A stretch of 64,000 bases of DNA. Source: Streptomyces sp. Alt3 (lineage in GTDB: Bacteria > Actinomycetota > Actinomycetes > Streptomycetales > Streptomycetaceae). A model generated the notes under the pieces. That model did not search any database, was not told the origin of the DNA, and saw only the letters and a list, made by a program, of their open reading frames with translations. The stretch is taken from contig NZ_CP120983.1 in NCBI RefSeq assembly GCF_030719215.1, positions 5,208,001 through 5,272,000 of the forward strand, in the 5' to 3' direction. A program made the translations under genes and the position numbers. This document shows positions 16,441 to 24,846 of this stretch, in pieces (position 1 is the first letter of the stretch; every line of letters starts with the position of its first letter).

Positions 16441-17594
16441 GCCGCGGCCTCCTCGTACGCCGCCGGGACCTCCGGAGCGGTGAAGCCGAAGGCGTCGGCC
16501 GCCTTCCGGAGCACCCGAGGGTCCGGGCGCTTGAAGTAGAGGAGTTCCCGTCCCGTTCGCAGGCCCTGGACGGTGAGGGGCAGATCCCGGTCGTCGGTGG
16601 TGTCGATCACGACCAGGTCCGTCAGGGCGCCGCGCCGGGCCACCTCCGCCGCCGCACCGGGCAGGCCGGTGCCGTCCACGACCAGAACCTCGTACCTCCG
16701 CCCCAGGGGCAGCCTCCCCTCCAGGGCCCGGCAGGCGAACTCGAACCGGAGGTAGGCGTCGAACCAGCTGAGCCGGTTCTCGCGGTCGGGGTCGAAGTAG
16801 TCGTCCAGGATCCACTGCAACCGCACCTCGGTCCCGGGGTGACGGTCGACGAAGTAGGCGAAGTTCTCACGCCAGTCCGCGTAGCGCTCCCGGTCGGACT
16901 CGGGGTGGGCCTGGTGGTAGACACGGGCGTAGGGGGTGTGGACGAGGACGAGGCCCGCGCGGTGCAGGCGGTATCCCAGCTCGACGTCCTCGAAGCTCCA
17001 CCTCTTGATGTTCTCGTCGAAGCCCCCCACGGCCAGCAGCCGTTCCTTGCGCACGGAGACGTTGCAGCCGTACAGGAAGTGCCAGCCCGTCGCCAGACCG
17101 GCCAGGTTCTCCGAAAGGGCCCGGGTCACCTCCGCGCGCTCGTCCGCCTCGGCCACGGGCGGGAACGCCTCGGGGGCGAACTCCTTCCCGAGGAGGCCGA
17201 GATCGACCGGGCCCGGCGCCAGGTAGTCACGGAAGCCGATCGCGACGACGTCGGTGCGGTCCCGGTGGCAGCGGACGTGCTCCTGGACGAAGAGGGGGTC
17301 GATGATCTGGTCGCCGTCCGCGAAGGCGATCACCTCGCCGTCGGCCGCCTCGACACCCGCGTTGCGGGCGGCCGAGCGGCAGGAGCGCTCGGTGCGGGGG
17401 AGGTACAGCCTGCGGAGCGGATACGTGAGCGACAGGGCGTCCACCATCTCACCCGTTCCGTCCGTCGAGCCGTCGTCGACGAGTACGACCTCGAATGCGT
17501 CCGGTGCCGCCACGATTTGGTGGTTCAGGGACACCAGGCAGGGTGCGAGCAGTTCTTTCGAATTGTAAGTGGGAATGACGAGGCTGACCTTCAC
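16437..17594 (-). CDS. GT2-family glycosyltransferase
   Basis: A 385-residue GT-A enzyme. VSLVIPTYNSKELL begins the domain, VVLVDDGSTDGT is the nucleotide-binding motif, IAFADGDQII the metal site, and WSFEDVELGYRL matches the C-terminal acceptor/base region of galactosyltransferase-type GT2 enzymes. About 130 further residues (from about 250) form a C-terminal extension I do not recognise. No membrane helices are evident. It lies between the MATE exporter (45-base gap) and ntdA in one operon and may join kanosamine to another sugar or aglycone. Neotrehalosadiamine, the Bacillus ntd product, is itself a disaccharide of aminated glucose units. Confidence 0.86.
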   Translation of the reverse strand: MKVSLVIPTYNSKELLAPCLVSLNHQIVAAPDAFEVVLVDDGSTDGTGEMVDALSLTYPLRRLYLPRTERSCRSAARNAGVEAADGEVIAFADGDQIIDPLFVQEHVRCHRDRTDVVAIGFRDYLAPGPVDLGLLGKEFAPEAFPPVAEADERAEVTRALSENLAGLATGWHFLYGCNVSVRKERLLAVGGFDENIKRWSFEDVELGYRLHRAGLVLVHTPYARVYHQAHPESDRERYADWRENFAYFVDRHPGTEVRLQWILDDYFDPDRENRLSWFDAYLRFEFACRALEGRLPLGRRYEVLVVDGTGLPGAAAEVARRGALTDLVVIDTTDDRDLPLTVQGLRTGRELLYFKRPDPRVLRKAADAFGFTAPEVPAAYEEAAA

Positions 17595-17639
17595 GGATCT
17601 CCTAAGGAATCGGTCATCAGCAGTGCGGGGCGCGTCGGA

Positions 17640-19010
17640 TCAGGTATCGGAGACGGACGCCCTTTTCGTCTGCTCGGGAAGCGCTGGACGCTCCTGGCGT
17701 TTCCCGGGAAGACGGCGCCAGCGGATATCCATCAGCAGGGCACGGAGGTTTTCGTCGACCGCCATGGCGATCATCACTCCGAGTATTCCGAGCCCCAGCG
17801 GAAGGGAGAGGGCGTAGGCGAGGGGGAGGAAGACCGCCCACAGGACGACGATGCCGACCACGGCCGGGAACACGACATGACCGACGGCACGCAGGGAACT
17901 CGCCGTCGTCATGATCAGCGAGGAACCGGGGAGATAGAGCAGGCCGCACCAGAGCAGCAGCTTCCCGGCGTCGGCGATCTCCGGATCGGTGGTGAACCCC
18001 CGCATGATCCATTCGCCGGACAGGCCCGTCACCAGGGCGAGGGCCACCGCGGCCACCACCCCGGCGGCACGGGTGTTGCGCGCGAGCCGGCGGATGCGGT
18101 TGGTCTCCCCGGCTCCCGCGAGGTGCCCGAGCGCGATCTGGAGGCCTTGGGACAGCGCCGAGGAGAACATGCCGATCATGTTGGTGATGCTGAGCGTGTA
18201 CATGCGCGCGGCGAGTTCGTCGGTCCCCACGGCCGAGATGATCCGCGTGGTGACGATCTGTGCGAGCTGCCAGAAGGCGGGCTCCAGCATCGTGGGCAGG
18301 GAGAAGGCGACGAGCAGAGCGGCGTGCGCCTTCAACTGCCCCACGGTTCCCGGGCGGCGGAACCTGATCCGGATCCTGAAGAACACCAGCCACAGGCTGT
18401 ACAGCAGACCGGCGCAGGTGGCGAGCGCCGTCGACAGGGCGACACCCCTGACGCCCCAGCGGGGGCCTGACGTGGACAGCACCAGGACGAGGATCAGCGT
18501 GACGTTGACGACGTTGGTGAAGACGGCGGCGAACATCGCGTGCCGGGTGAACCCGTTCGCGGCCAGCACTCCGCCGAGCATGGCCACCAGGGAGTGCAGC
18601 ACCGCACTTCCCCCGACGATCTGCAGGAACGTCGTACCGAAGGCGAGGTGCTGCCCGCGCAGTCCCATCAGGCCGGCCACGTCCTCGGCGAGGACGAACA
18701 ACGCGATGCTCACCGCCGCGCCCAGGACCACGTGCAGCAGCAGGGCGACGAAGTAGTACTCCCGGACCTGCCCCGGTTCCCCCCGGCCCAGCGCGCGTGC
18801 GTACACGAGGCTGCCGCCCTGCCCCATGAAGGAGAACATCATGAGCACGAACGTCGCGACGGTGTTCACCGAACCCACCGCGCCCGCGGCGTCGTCCGAG
18901 ATCCGGCCCAGCGCCCAGACGTCCACCAGACCCATGGAATACGTCGACAGCAGCTGGAGGAAGATGGGCCAGCTCAGGGAGAAGACCCCGAGATTACCTT
19001 TTGGCGGCAC
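17640..19010 (-). CDS. MATE-family efflux transporter
   Basis: A 456-residue polytopic membrane protein with about twelve hydrophobic helices in two homologous halves. The first helix is GVFSLSWPIFLQLLSTYSMGLVDVW. The paired MATE feature LSLPTMLEPAFWQLAQIVTTR, here ending in a helix with ITNMIGMF, opens the second half. The usual family length is about 450. GTG 19010 was chosen because it gives that length and has GGAG eleven bases before it; the much longer open frame is spurious. Being the first gene of the operon with GT2 and ntdABC, it probably exports the amino-sugar product and gives self-protection. Confidence 0.84.
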   Translation of the reverse strand: MPPKGNLGVFSLSWPIFLQLLSTYSMGLVDVWALGRISDDAAGAVGSVNTVATFVLMMFSFMGQGGSLVYARALGRGEPGQVREYYFVALLLHVVLGAAVSIALFVLAEDVAGLMGLRGQHLAFGTTFLQIVGGSAVLHSLVAMLGGVLAANGFTRHAMFAAVFTNVVNVTLILVLVLSTSGPRWGVRGVALSTALATCAGLLYSLWLVFFRIRIRFRRPGTVGQLKAHAALLVAFSLPTMLEPAFWQLAQIVTTRIISAVGTDELAARMYTLSITNMIGMFSSALSQGLQIALGHLAGAGETNRIRRLARNTRAAGVVAAVALALVTGLSGEWIMRGFTTDPEIADAGKLLLWCGLLYLPGSSLIMTTASSLRAVGHVVFPAVVGIVVLWAVFLPLAYALSLPLGLGILGVMIAMAVDENLRALLMDIRWRRLPGKRQERPALPEQTKRASVSDT

Positions 19011-19449
19011 GACCGTGCGTCTCCGTTCCCTTGCCCTGTCGGGCCGTATCCGTACGAAATGCCGAACGACACGGCCGGAAAGCCTCAGGGCTCGGGGACG
19101 GGATCTGGGGAAATCCGTTCCTCCGGTCGGGCAGCGCGATGTTATCCGCACGCCGACTTCTCCAGGAAGCAAGTATCCAAAAGGAGGCGACGATTCCGCG
19201 CCGCGACGGCTGCCGGCCGGTACTCGGGACGAGTGACCAGGAGTCACGGCCGGAAAGGGATGAAACACCTGCCAGTGTTCGAAGGAGAATCCCGGAGACA
19301 CCGTCCGTGACGGAAAGCCGGAGGAACACGGCTTGTCACAGGCGCGACGGAACGGTCGCGTGTGGCCGATACTCTCGCGCGGATCGGCCGATTCACATCG
19401 GTGGTGCGAGCCGGGAGGGAGACGGGCGGCACCGCGCGCCCGCACGTGG
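19011..19449. other. Intergenic region upstream of the MATE operon, no gene seen
   Basis: These 439 bases separate the MATE start from the stop of the hypothetical secreted protein, both on the minus strand. They must carry the promoter of the ntd-like operon. No obvious LacI-type palindrome, hairpin or small gene could be recognised. Confidence 0.45.
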
Positions 19450-20010
19450 CTACTGGTCGACGACCTCGACCGTCGGCGGATGGCCGTTCCAGGTGCAGAA
19501 GACGGACAGCGTCGCCCCCGCCCCGTCGCTGAAGTCCACCCGGATCCACTCCGGGTTCGTCCACACCTGCATCGACCACCCCGGCTCGGGCGTCGCCGAG
19601 ACCAGCTTCGCCGAGTGGTCCGCCAGTTCCAGGACGACCCTGCCGCCGCGCGTCGGATAGCTCCTGACCTCGCCCGCGTCCGCCGCGGGCGGCGAGGTCT
19701 TCGCGGGGCCCGGGCTCCGGTCCGGCGGGCGGGAGGACGGCTGCCGGGAAGGAGCGGCCGACGGCGCGGGCGTGGACGCCGTCGCGCTCGGCGGGACAGA
19801 AGCAGAGGCCGGGGGAGCCGCGCGGTGCGTCGAGGACGACACCGGCTCGTCCGTCGCCTGCCCGCTCCTGGCCCCCACCGAGATCGGAACGGCCCGGGGC
19901 GGGTCGTACACGGTGCCCGACATGACCGTGTGCACGCCCCACCACGACAGGGTGACCGCCGCACCCGTGGCGAGCGACCACGCGATCGCGTGTACGAGTC
20001 CTCGTTGCAT
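19450..20010 (-). CDS. Hypothetical membrane-anchored or secreted protein
   Basis: A 186-residue protein with an N-terminal hydrophobic helix (about residues 5-30: VHAIAWSLATGAAVTLSWW), a Ser/Pro/Ala-rich linker (about 50-110) and a C-terminal domain of about 75 residues with two Trp-rich segments (GWSMQVWTNPEWIRVDF and VFCTWNGHPPTVEVVD). ATG 20010 is the first in-frame start that makes sense. It faces the response regulator gene divergently with only 78 bases between the starts, suggesting shared control or a role as an extracytoplasmic partner of that two-component system. I do not recognise the family. Confidence 0.7.
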   Translation of the reverse strand: MQRGLVHAIAWSLATGAAVTLSWWGVHTVMSGTVYDPPRAVPISVGARSGQATDEPVSSSTHRAAPPASASVPPSATASTPAPSAAPSRQPSSRPPDRSPGPAKTSPPAADAGEVRSYPTRGGRVVLELADHSAKLVSATPEPGWSMQVWTNPEWIRVDFSDGAGATLSVFCTWNGHPPTVEVVDQ

Positions 20011-20088
20011 CGGGCACATCCTGCACCACCCGCACCGGCCCTGTCCTGGAGGGGACCCCGTTACTCCGGATGGGCTACGGTGCGGCGC

Positions 20089-20793
20089 ATGCCTAGTGTG
20101 CTCGTGGTCGAGGACGACCAGTTCGTACGTTCCGCCCTCATCCGGCACCTGACCGAGGCCTCGCACACGGTGCGCAGCGTCGGCACCGCCCTCGAAGCGC
20201 TCCGCGAGGTCGCGCACTTCCGCTTCGACGTCGTCGTCCTCGACCTCGGGCTGCCCGACCTCGACGGCGCCGAGGCACTGAAGATGCTGCGCTCCATCAC
20301 CGACGTACCGGTGATCATCGCGACCGCGCGGGACGACGAGGCGGAGATAGTCAGGCTCCTCAACGACGGTGCCGACGACTACCTCACCAAACCGTTCTCG
20401 GTCGAGCACCTCTCCGCCCGGATGGCGGCCGTCCTGCGCCGCACGCGCGGAGCCGGTGCGCAGGCGCCGCCCCCGCGCGTCCTCCAGGTCGGCGGGCTCT
20501 CCATCGACCCGCTGCGCCGTCAGGCCGAACTGGACGGCACGGCACTGGACCTGACCCGCCGCGAATTCGACCTGCTGGCCTTCCTCGCCGGCCGCCCCGG
20601 TGTCGTCGTCCCGCGACGCGAGCTGCTGGCCGAGGTCTGGAAGCAGTCGTACGGCGACGACCAGACCATCGACGTCCACCTCTCCTGGCTGCGCCGCAAG
20701 CTGGGCGAGACGGCGGCCCGGCCGCGTTATCTGCACACCCTGCGGGGAGTCGGCGTCAAACTCGAACCACCGGCCGCGGGGCCCGCCGCATGA
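20089..20793 (+). CDS. OmpR/PhoB-type response regulator
   Basis: A 234-residue DNA-binding response regulator. The receiver domain (1-120) has the acidic pair ED..., phospho-acceptor Asp52 in VVVLDLGLPDLDG, Thr79 in IIATARDD and Lys101 in LTKPFS. The C-terminal winged helix (about 135-230) shows LDLTRREFDLLAFL and TIDVHLSWLRRKLG, typical of OmpR/PhoB. ATG 20089 is chosen because it begins the receiver directly. The stop overlaps the kinase start as ATGA, so the pair is translated together. The signal is unknown; the chitinase downstream of the kinase is a possible target. Confidence 0.93.
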   Translation: MPSVLVVEDDQFVRSALIRHLTEASHTVRSVGTALEALREVAHFRFDVVVLDLGLPDLDGAEALKMLRSITDVPVIIATARDDEAEIVRLLNDGADDYLTKPFSVEHLSARMAAVLRRTRGAGAQAPPPRVLQVGGLSIDPLRRQAELDGTALDLTRREFDLLAFLAGRPGVVVPRRELLAEVWKQSYGDDQTIDVHLSWLRRKLGETAARPRYLHTLRGVGVKLEPPAAGPAA

Positions 20794-22253
20794 GATGGGC
20801 CCTGGTCAAGGTATGTCTGGCCGTCACCGCCATGGTCGTGATCGCGTTCGCCGTGCCACTCGGACTCGTCATCAAGGAGATGGCCCGCGACCGCGCCTTC
20901 TCCGACGCCGAGCGGCAGGCCGCCACCATCGGCCCCACCCTCACCATCACCACCGACCGTGAGGAGCTGATCCGCGCCGTCCTGTCCACCGAACCCGGCG
21001 GCCAAGGACGCCTCGCGGTCCATGTCCCCGCCGACGGGACGGGCGGCCCCCGACTGGAGATCGGCACCCGCCGCGCCACCCGTGAGGACCTGGCGACCGT
21101 CGGAGCGTCCGGACGCGCCTCCATCGCGGACGTACCGGGCGGCTCCGTACTGCTCCAGCCCACCGCGCTGGGCTCGGGGGGCATCGCCGTCGTGGAGGTC
21201 TTCGTGGCCGACGACGACGTCTCCAACGGCGTCGGCACCGCCTGGCTGGTGCTCGCCGGTGTCGGCATCGCGCTGATCGTCGGTTCGGTGGCCGTGGCCG
21301 ACCGGCTCGGCGTACGGATGGTGCAGCCCGCCCAGCGCCTGGCCGGCGCCGCCCAGGACCTGGGGGAGGGGCGGCTGGGCACCAGGGTCCCCGAGGAGGG
21401 GCCCACCGAACTCCGCTCCGCGGCGGTCGCGTTCAACTCCATGGCCGACCAGGTGGTCCAGCTCCTCGCCAACGAGCGCGAGCTGGCCGCCGACCTCTCC
21501 CACCGGCTCCGCACCCCGCTGACCGTGCTCCGCCTCAACGCCGCCTCGCTGGGCGAGGGCCCGGCCGCGGAACAGACCAGGGCGGCCGTCGAGCAGCTGG
21601 AGCACGAGGTCGACACGATCATCCGCACGGCGCGTGAGCAGCGCCCGCAGACCCAGGGCCAGCAGTCGGGCGCGGGAGCGGGGTGCGACGCCTCCGAAGT
21701 CATCCGGGAACGCATGGGGTTCTGGTCGGCGCTCGCCGAGGACGAGGGACGCACGGTGCGGCTGGCGGGAGTGGACCGCACGGTGCGGATCCCGGTCGCC
21801 AGGCCCGAACTGGCGGCGGCTCTGGACGCCTTGCTCGGCAACGTCTTCCGGCACACCCCGGAGGGCACCGCCTTCGCGGTCGACGTGCACCACAGCGGCG
21901 ACGCGGTGCTCGTGCTCGTCTCGGACGCCGGCCCCGGTATACCCGATCCGGAGTCCGCCCTCGCCCGCGGTGCCAGCGGGCGGAACGGGGCTCAGGGCGG
22001 GGTGGGATCGACCGGTCTGGGGCTCGACATCGTCCGCCGGGTCGCCGAATCCACCGGCGGTGACCTGCGGATCGGACGGTCGGTGCTCGGTGGCACCGAG
22101 GTGCGCATCTGGATCGGGCTGGACGGCGGACCGGCCGAGCGGGCGCGCCGGGGGCACCGGGTCGGGCGGCGAAGCGGAAGCCGGGGCCCGCGGGGAGGCA
22201 AAGGGCGGAACGCGGAACTCCATGGCGCCCGGGACCCGCGAACGGGCAGCTGA
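20790..22253 (+). CDS. Sensor histidine kinase with HAMP domain
   Basis: A 487-residue membrane kinase. One helix lies at about residues 5-25 and a second at about 150-170, enclosing an extracellular sensor of about 125 residues. A HAMP segment follows, then the HisKA motif LAADLSHRLRTPLTVL with the phosphorylated His, and an ATPase domain with LLGNVFRHTPEG (N box), VSDAGPGIPDP (G1) and GSTGLGLDIV (G2). The C-terminus is rich in Arg and Gly and probably disordered. It overlaps the response regulator by four bases. The ligand cannot be inferred. Confidence 0.93.
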   Translation: MRWALVKVCLAVTAMVVIAFAVPLGLVIKEMARDRAFSDAERQAATIGPTLTITTDREELIRAVLSTEPGGQGRLAVHVPADGTGGPRLEIGTRRATREDLATVGASGRASIADVPGGSVLLQPTALGSGGIAVVEVFVADDDVSNGVGTAWLVLAGVGIALIVGSVAVADRLGVRMVQPAQRLAGAAQDLGEGRLGTRVPEEGPTELRSAAVAFNSMADQVVQLLANERELAADLSHRLRTPLTVLRLNAASLGEGPAAEQTRAAVEQLEHEVDTIIRTAREQRPQTQGQQSGAGAGCDASEVIRERMGFWSALAEDEGRTVRLAGVDRTVRIPVARPELAAALDALLGNVFRHTPEGTAFAVDVHHSGDAVLVLVSDAGPGIPDPESALARGASGRNGAQGGVGSTGLGLDIVRRVAESTGGDLRIGRSVLGGTEVRIWIGLDGGPAERARRGHRVGRRSGSRGPRGGKGRNAELHGARDPRTGS

Positions 22254-22313
22254 GGGAGCGCGAACAGTCGCACCGCCGGGCCCGCGAACGGACGCCTGAG
22301 GGAGCGCGAACAG
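22235..22313 (+). repeat. Two 33-bp direct repeats, 46-bp period
   Basis: Copies at 22235-22267 and 22281-22313 share CCCGCGAACGG and GAGGGAGCGCGAACAG, differing in a few central bases. The first copy overlaps the histidine kinase stop codon. They look like a local duplication; a role as regulator sites or in transcript ends is possible. Confidence 0.6.
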
Positions 22314-22477
22314 CTGCCCCGGCCCGCCGCCGGCACCCGCGGTCTTAACCCGTACCGATGTCCTCCTTAAGCAAACCCTAAGAACACCGGCCCGGTTCCC
22401 ATGAGTGCCTTTTGCCCGGTTCGAGGCGGCTAGCGTTCAGGCGCAATCACCCCCGGCAGGACGAAGGCAGGCACGCG

Positions 22478-23977
22478 ATGGGCACCAGCACGCACCGGCG
22501 TACGGCGAGTACCCGCACGAAGGCGGTCGGCGCGCTCGTCGCCGCAGCGGTCGTGGGCGGCACGGTCCTCGCACTCACGGGCACGGCGCAGGCGGCCGCC
22601 GTCGGCGCCACGTACACCAGGGCCAGCGGCTGGACCGGTGGCTACACGGGGCAGTACGTCGTCTCGAACGACACCGCGACCGTGCAGTCCGGGTGGACGC
22701 TCGAATTCGACCTGCCCGCCGGGACGAAGATCGAGTCCCTCTGGAACGGCGAGCACACCGTCAGCGGCAACCACGTGACCGTCGAGCCCGCGAGCTGGAA
22801 CAAGGACATCGCCCCGGGCGGATCCGTGACGGTCGGCTTCGTCGCCGCCTCCGCCGGAACCGCCGCCGATCCGCGGAGCTGCCTCATCAACGACGCCGCC
22901 TGTTCCACGGACGGCGGCACCGCGCCCGAACCGAGCGGACGCCCGACCGTGACCCCGACGGCCGCGCCGACCCCGGCGCCCACGAAGACCCCGACGCCCA
23001 CGGGCACCGCGACCGCCGGGCCGACGGAGACCGCGACCGCCGAGCCGACCGCCGAGCCCTCCGGTCCGGCCGGCGGCACGGCCGACGGGGCCGGATTCGC
23101 CCCGTACGTCGACACCTCCCTCCACCCTGCCTACGACCTGCTGGACACGGCGTCGAAGACGGGCGTCAAGGAGTTCACCCTGGCGTTCATCACCTCGGGC
23201 GGCAGCTGCGCCCCGCTGTGGGGCGGGGTCACGGGGCTCGGCGACGACAAGGTGGCCGCCCAGATCACCGCGCTGCGAGCCGCGGGCGGTGACGTGCGGG
23301 TCTCCTTCGGTGGAGCCGCGGGTGCCGAACTGGCTCTGCACTGCTCCTCCGCCGCCGAACTCGCCACGGCGTACGGCAAGGTCATCGACGCCTACGGCCT
23401 GACCAAGGTCGACTTCGACATCGAAGGCGGGGCGCTGCCCGACTCCGCCGCCAACTCCCGTCGTGCGCAGGCCATCACCCAGCTCCAGAGGTCGCACCCC
23501 GGGCTGGACGTGTCCTTCACGCTGCCGGTGATGCCGGAGGGCCTGACCCAGCCGGGCGTGGATCTGATCGCGGACGCGAAGAAGAACGGCGTGACGATCG
23601 GCGCGGTCAACATCATGGCGATGGACTACGGCGTTTCGTACAGCGGGGACATGGGCGACTACGCCGCCCAGGCAGCCACGGCCACCCAGGCGCAGATCAA
23701 GGGCGTGCTCGGGCTCTCGGACGCGGCTGCCTGGAAGGCGGTCGCGGTGACCCCGATGATCGGCGTGAACGACGTCGCAACCGAGATCTTCACCGTTCAG
23801 GACGCCACCCAACTGGTCTCGTTCGCAAGGGAGAAGGGCATCGGCAGGCTGGCGATGTGGTCGGGCACACGCGACGCCCAGTGCGCGGGCGGCGCGAAGC
23901 CGACCGCGGACGCGACGTGCAGCTCGATCCTCCAGGAGCCGCTGGCCTTCACCAAGGCGTTCGGCGCCTTCCGGTAG
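22478..23977 (+). CDS. Secreted GH18 chitinase with N-terminal carbohydrate-binding module
   Basis: A 499-residue secreted enzyme. The signal peptide covers about residues 1-45 (basic MGTSTHRRTASTRTK, hydrophobic core, cleavage near TAQAA). A module of about 100 residues resembles CBM family 2 (SGWTGGYTGQYVV, SGWTLEFDLP, WNGEHTVSGNHVTV). A Thr/Pro/Glu linker follows (about 160-205). The GH18 barrel then starts at FAPYVDTSLH and includes SFGGAAG and KVDFDIEGG, the DxDxE catalytic motif. MDYGVSY and the terminal MWSGTRDAQC fit ChiD-like chitinases. It hydrolyses chitin outside the cell. It follows the two-component genes by 224 bases in the same direction but has its own upstream region. Confidence 0.9.
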   Translation: MGTSTHRRTASTRTKAVGALVAAAVVGGTVLALTGTAQAAAVGATYTRASGWTGGYTGQYVVSNDTATVQSGWTLEFDLPAGTKIESLWNGEHTVSGNHVTVEPASWNKDIAPGGSVTVGFVAASAGTAADPRSCLINDAACSTDGGTAPEPSGRPTVTPTAAPTPAPTKTPTPTGTATAGPTETATAEPTAEPSGPAGGTADGAGFAPYVDTSLHPAYDLLDTASKTGVKEFTLAFITSGGSCAPLWGGVTGLGDDKVAAQITALRAAGGDVRVSFGGAAGAELALHCSSAAELATAYGKVIDAYGLTKVDFDIEGGALPDSAANSRRAQAITQLQRSHPGLDVSFTLPVMPEGLTQPGVDLIADAKKNGVTIGAVNIMAMDYGVSYSGDMGDYAAQAATATQAQIKGVLGLSDAAAWKAVAVTPMIGVNDVATEIFTVQDATQLVSFAREKGIGRLAMWSGTRDAQCAGGAKPTADATCSSILQEPLAFTKAFGAFR

Positions 23978-24130
23978 TCCGGCGGCCTTCCGGCCCCCTC
24001 CCCGTGGGCTCAGGCGCACCCTTCGACCCACCCCCCTCCGCGCGCCCCGGCCGGCCCCCACACCCCCCACATCCGGCCGGGGCGCGCGCCCCTGTGCGTC
24101 CGCGCTTCCGGCACACGGAGGGGCGAGTCC

Positions 24131-24280
24131 CGTCCCGCCCGCCGGACCCGTCCGTCCCGCCCGCCGGACCCGTCCGTCGCGTCCGCCGGACCCGTCCGTC
24201 GCGTCTGCCGGACCCGTTCGTCGCGTCTGCCGGACCCGTCCGTCGCGTCTGCCGGACCCCTCCGTCGCGTCCGGCGTGTC
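24131..24280. repeat. 22-bp tandem repeat array, about six copies
   Basis: Near-identical units with consensus CGTCCGTCGCGTCTGCCGGA plus CC follow one another without spacers. A partial first unit is at 24131-24148, full units begin at 24149, 24171, 24193, 24215 and 24237, and a decayed unit begins at 24259. The period is not a multiple of three, so it is not a coding repeat. Function unknown. Confidence 0.85.
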
Positions 24281-24699
24281 CTCCTTCCGCCGGCTTGTCC
24301 GGAGCGAAGCGGAACCCCCTTTGCCCCGTGGTGGAGTTCGGGGAAAGAACGCGGAAACCTCTCGTGACCCCCTGTGCGCCCCCACGGCACCCTCGTCCCG
24401 TTCATCTTCCGGCGGGCATCAGCGGGTTGGCGGGCCGCCGGCGCCCCGTGGCGCGAGGCGCGGGGATCCGTGGGGCGCGGCGGTCCTTCCCGGGCCCTCA
24501 GAGGCGAATCGCGGCCCGATACCCCGGCTGACCTGCGGTGATCCGGAGAGCAACACCCCACGCATGCAGGGCGCGAGACCAAGCGCAAGCCCTCGGTCGG
24601 ACACGTTCCCGTGACTTGCAGGACACGCTCGGGCAACGGAAGCGTCTTCAACTCTTGACACCCACCCCCTTGAGGCAGCAACCTTCCGGCATCAGCGCA

Positions 24700-24713
24700 T
24701 GGGAGCGCTCCCA
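24700..24713. promoter_or_regulatory. CebR operator upstream of cebE
   Basis: A perfect 14-bp palindrome, TGGGAGCGCTCCCA, the published binding sequence of the cellobiose repressor CebR in Streptomyces. It lies 134 bases before the cebE start and would block the cebEFG promoter until cellobiose or cellotriose binds CebR. Confidence 0.93.
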
Positions 24714-24846
24714 TATCGAACGAGGTTTTTCGCTCGTACGGGGACGGCACCGCCCATGTCCTCTCCGTACCACTGGCACGCGCGCCACTCGTGCGTATGC
24801 CGAGCAGATCGAACGCCAGTCCCACCCTGGAACAAGGAGTAGTGGA

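Larger units (their letters stand above)
23978..24846. other. Long intergenic region between chitinase and cebE
   Basis: This stretch of 869 bases holds a 22-bp tandem array in its left third and a CebR operator about 140 bases before the cebE start. No gene is supported: the open frames across the array change frame in each repeat and have no recognisable content. A TTGACA hexamer at 24655-24660 could be a -35 box but lacks a good -10 partner. Confidence 0.6.

Noticed and set aside
24131..24280. Possible CRISPR array
   Set aside because: Units of 22 bp follow each other without spacers and show no repeat-spacer alternation; no cas genes are present.
24655..24660. TTGACA as the -35 box of the cebE promoter
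   Set aside because: No acceptable -10 hexamer was found at 16-18 bases; the CebR operator lies about 40 bases downstream. Left as a note only.
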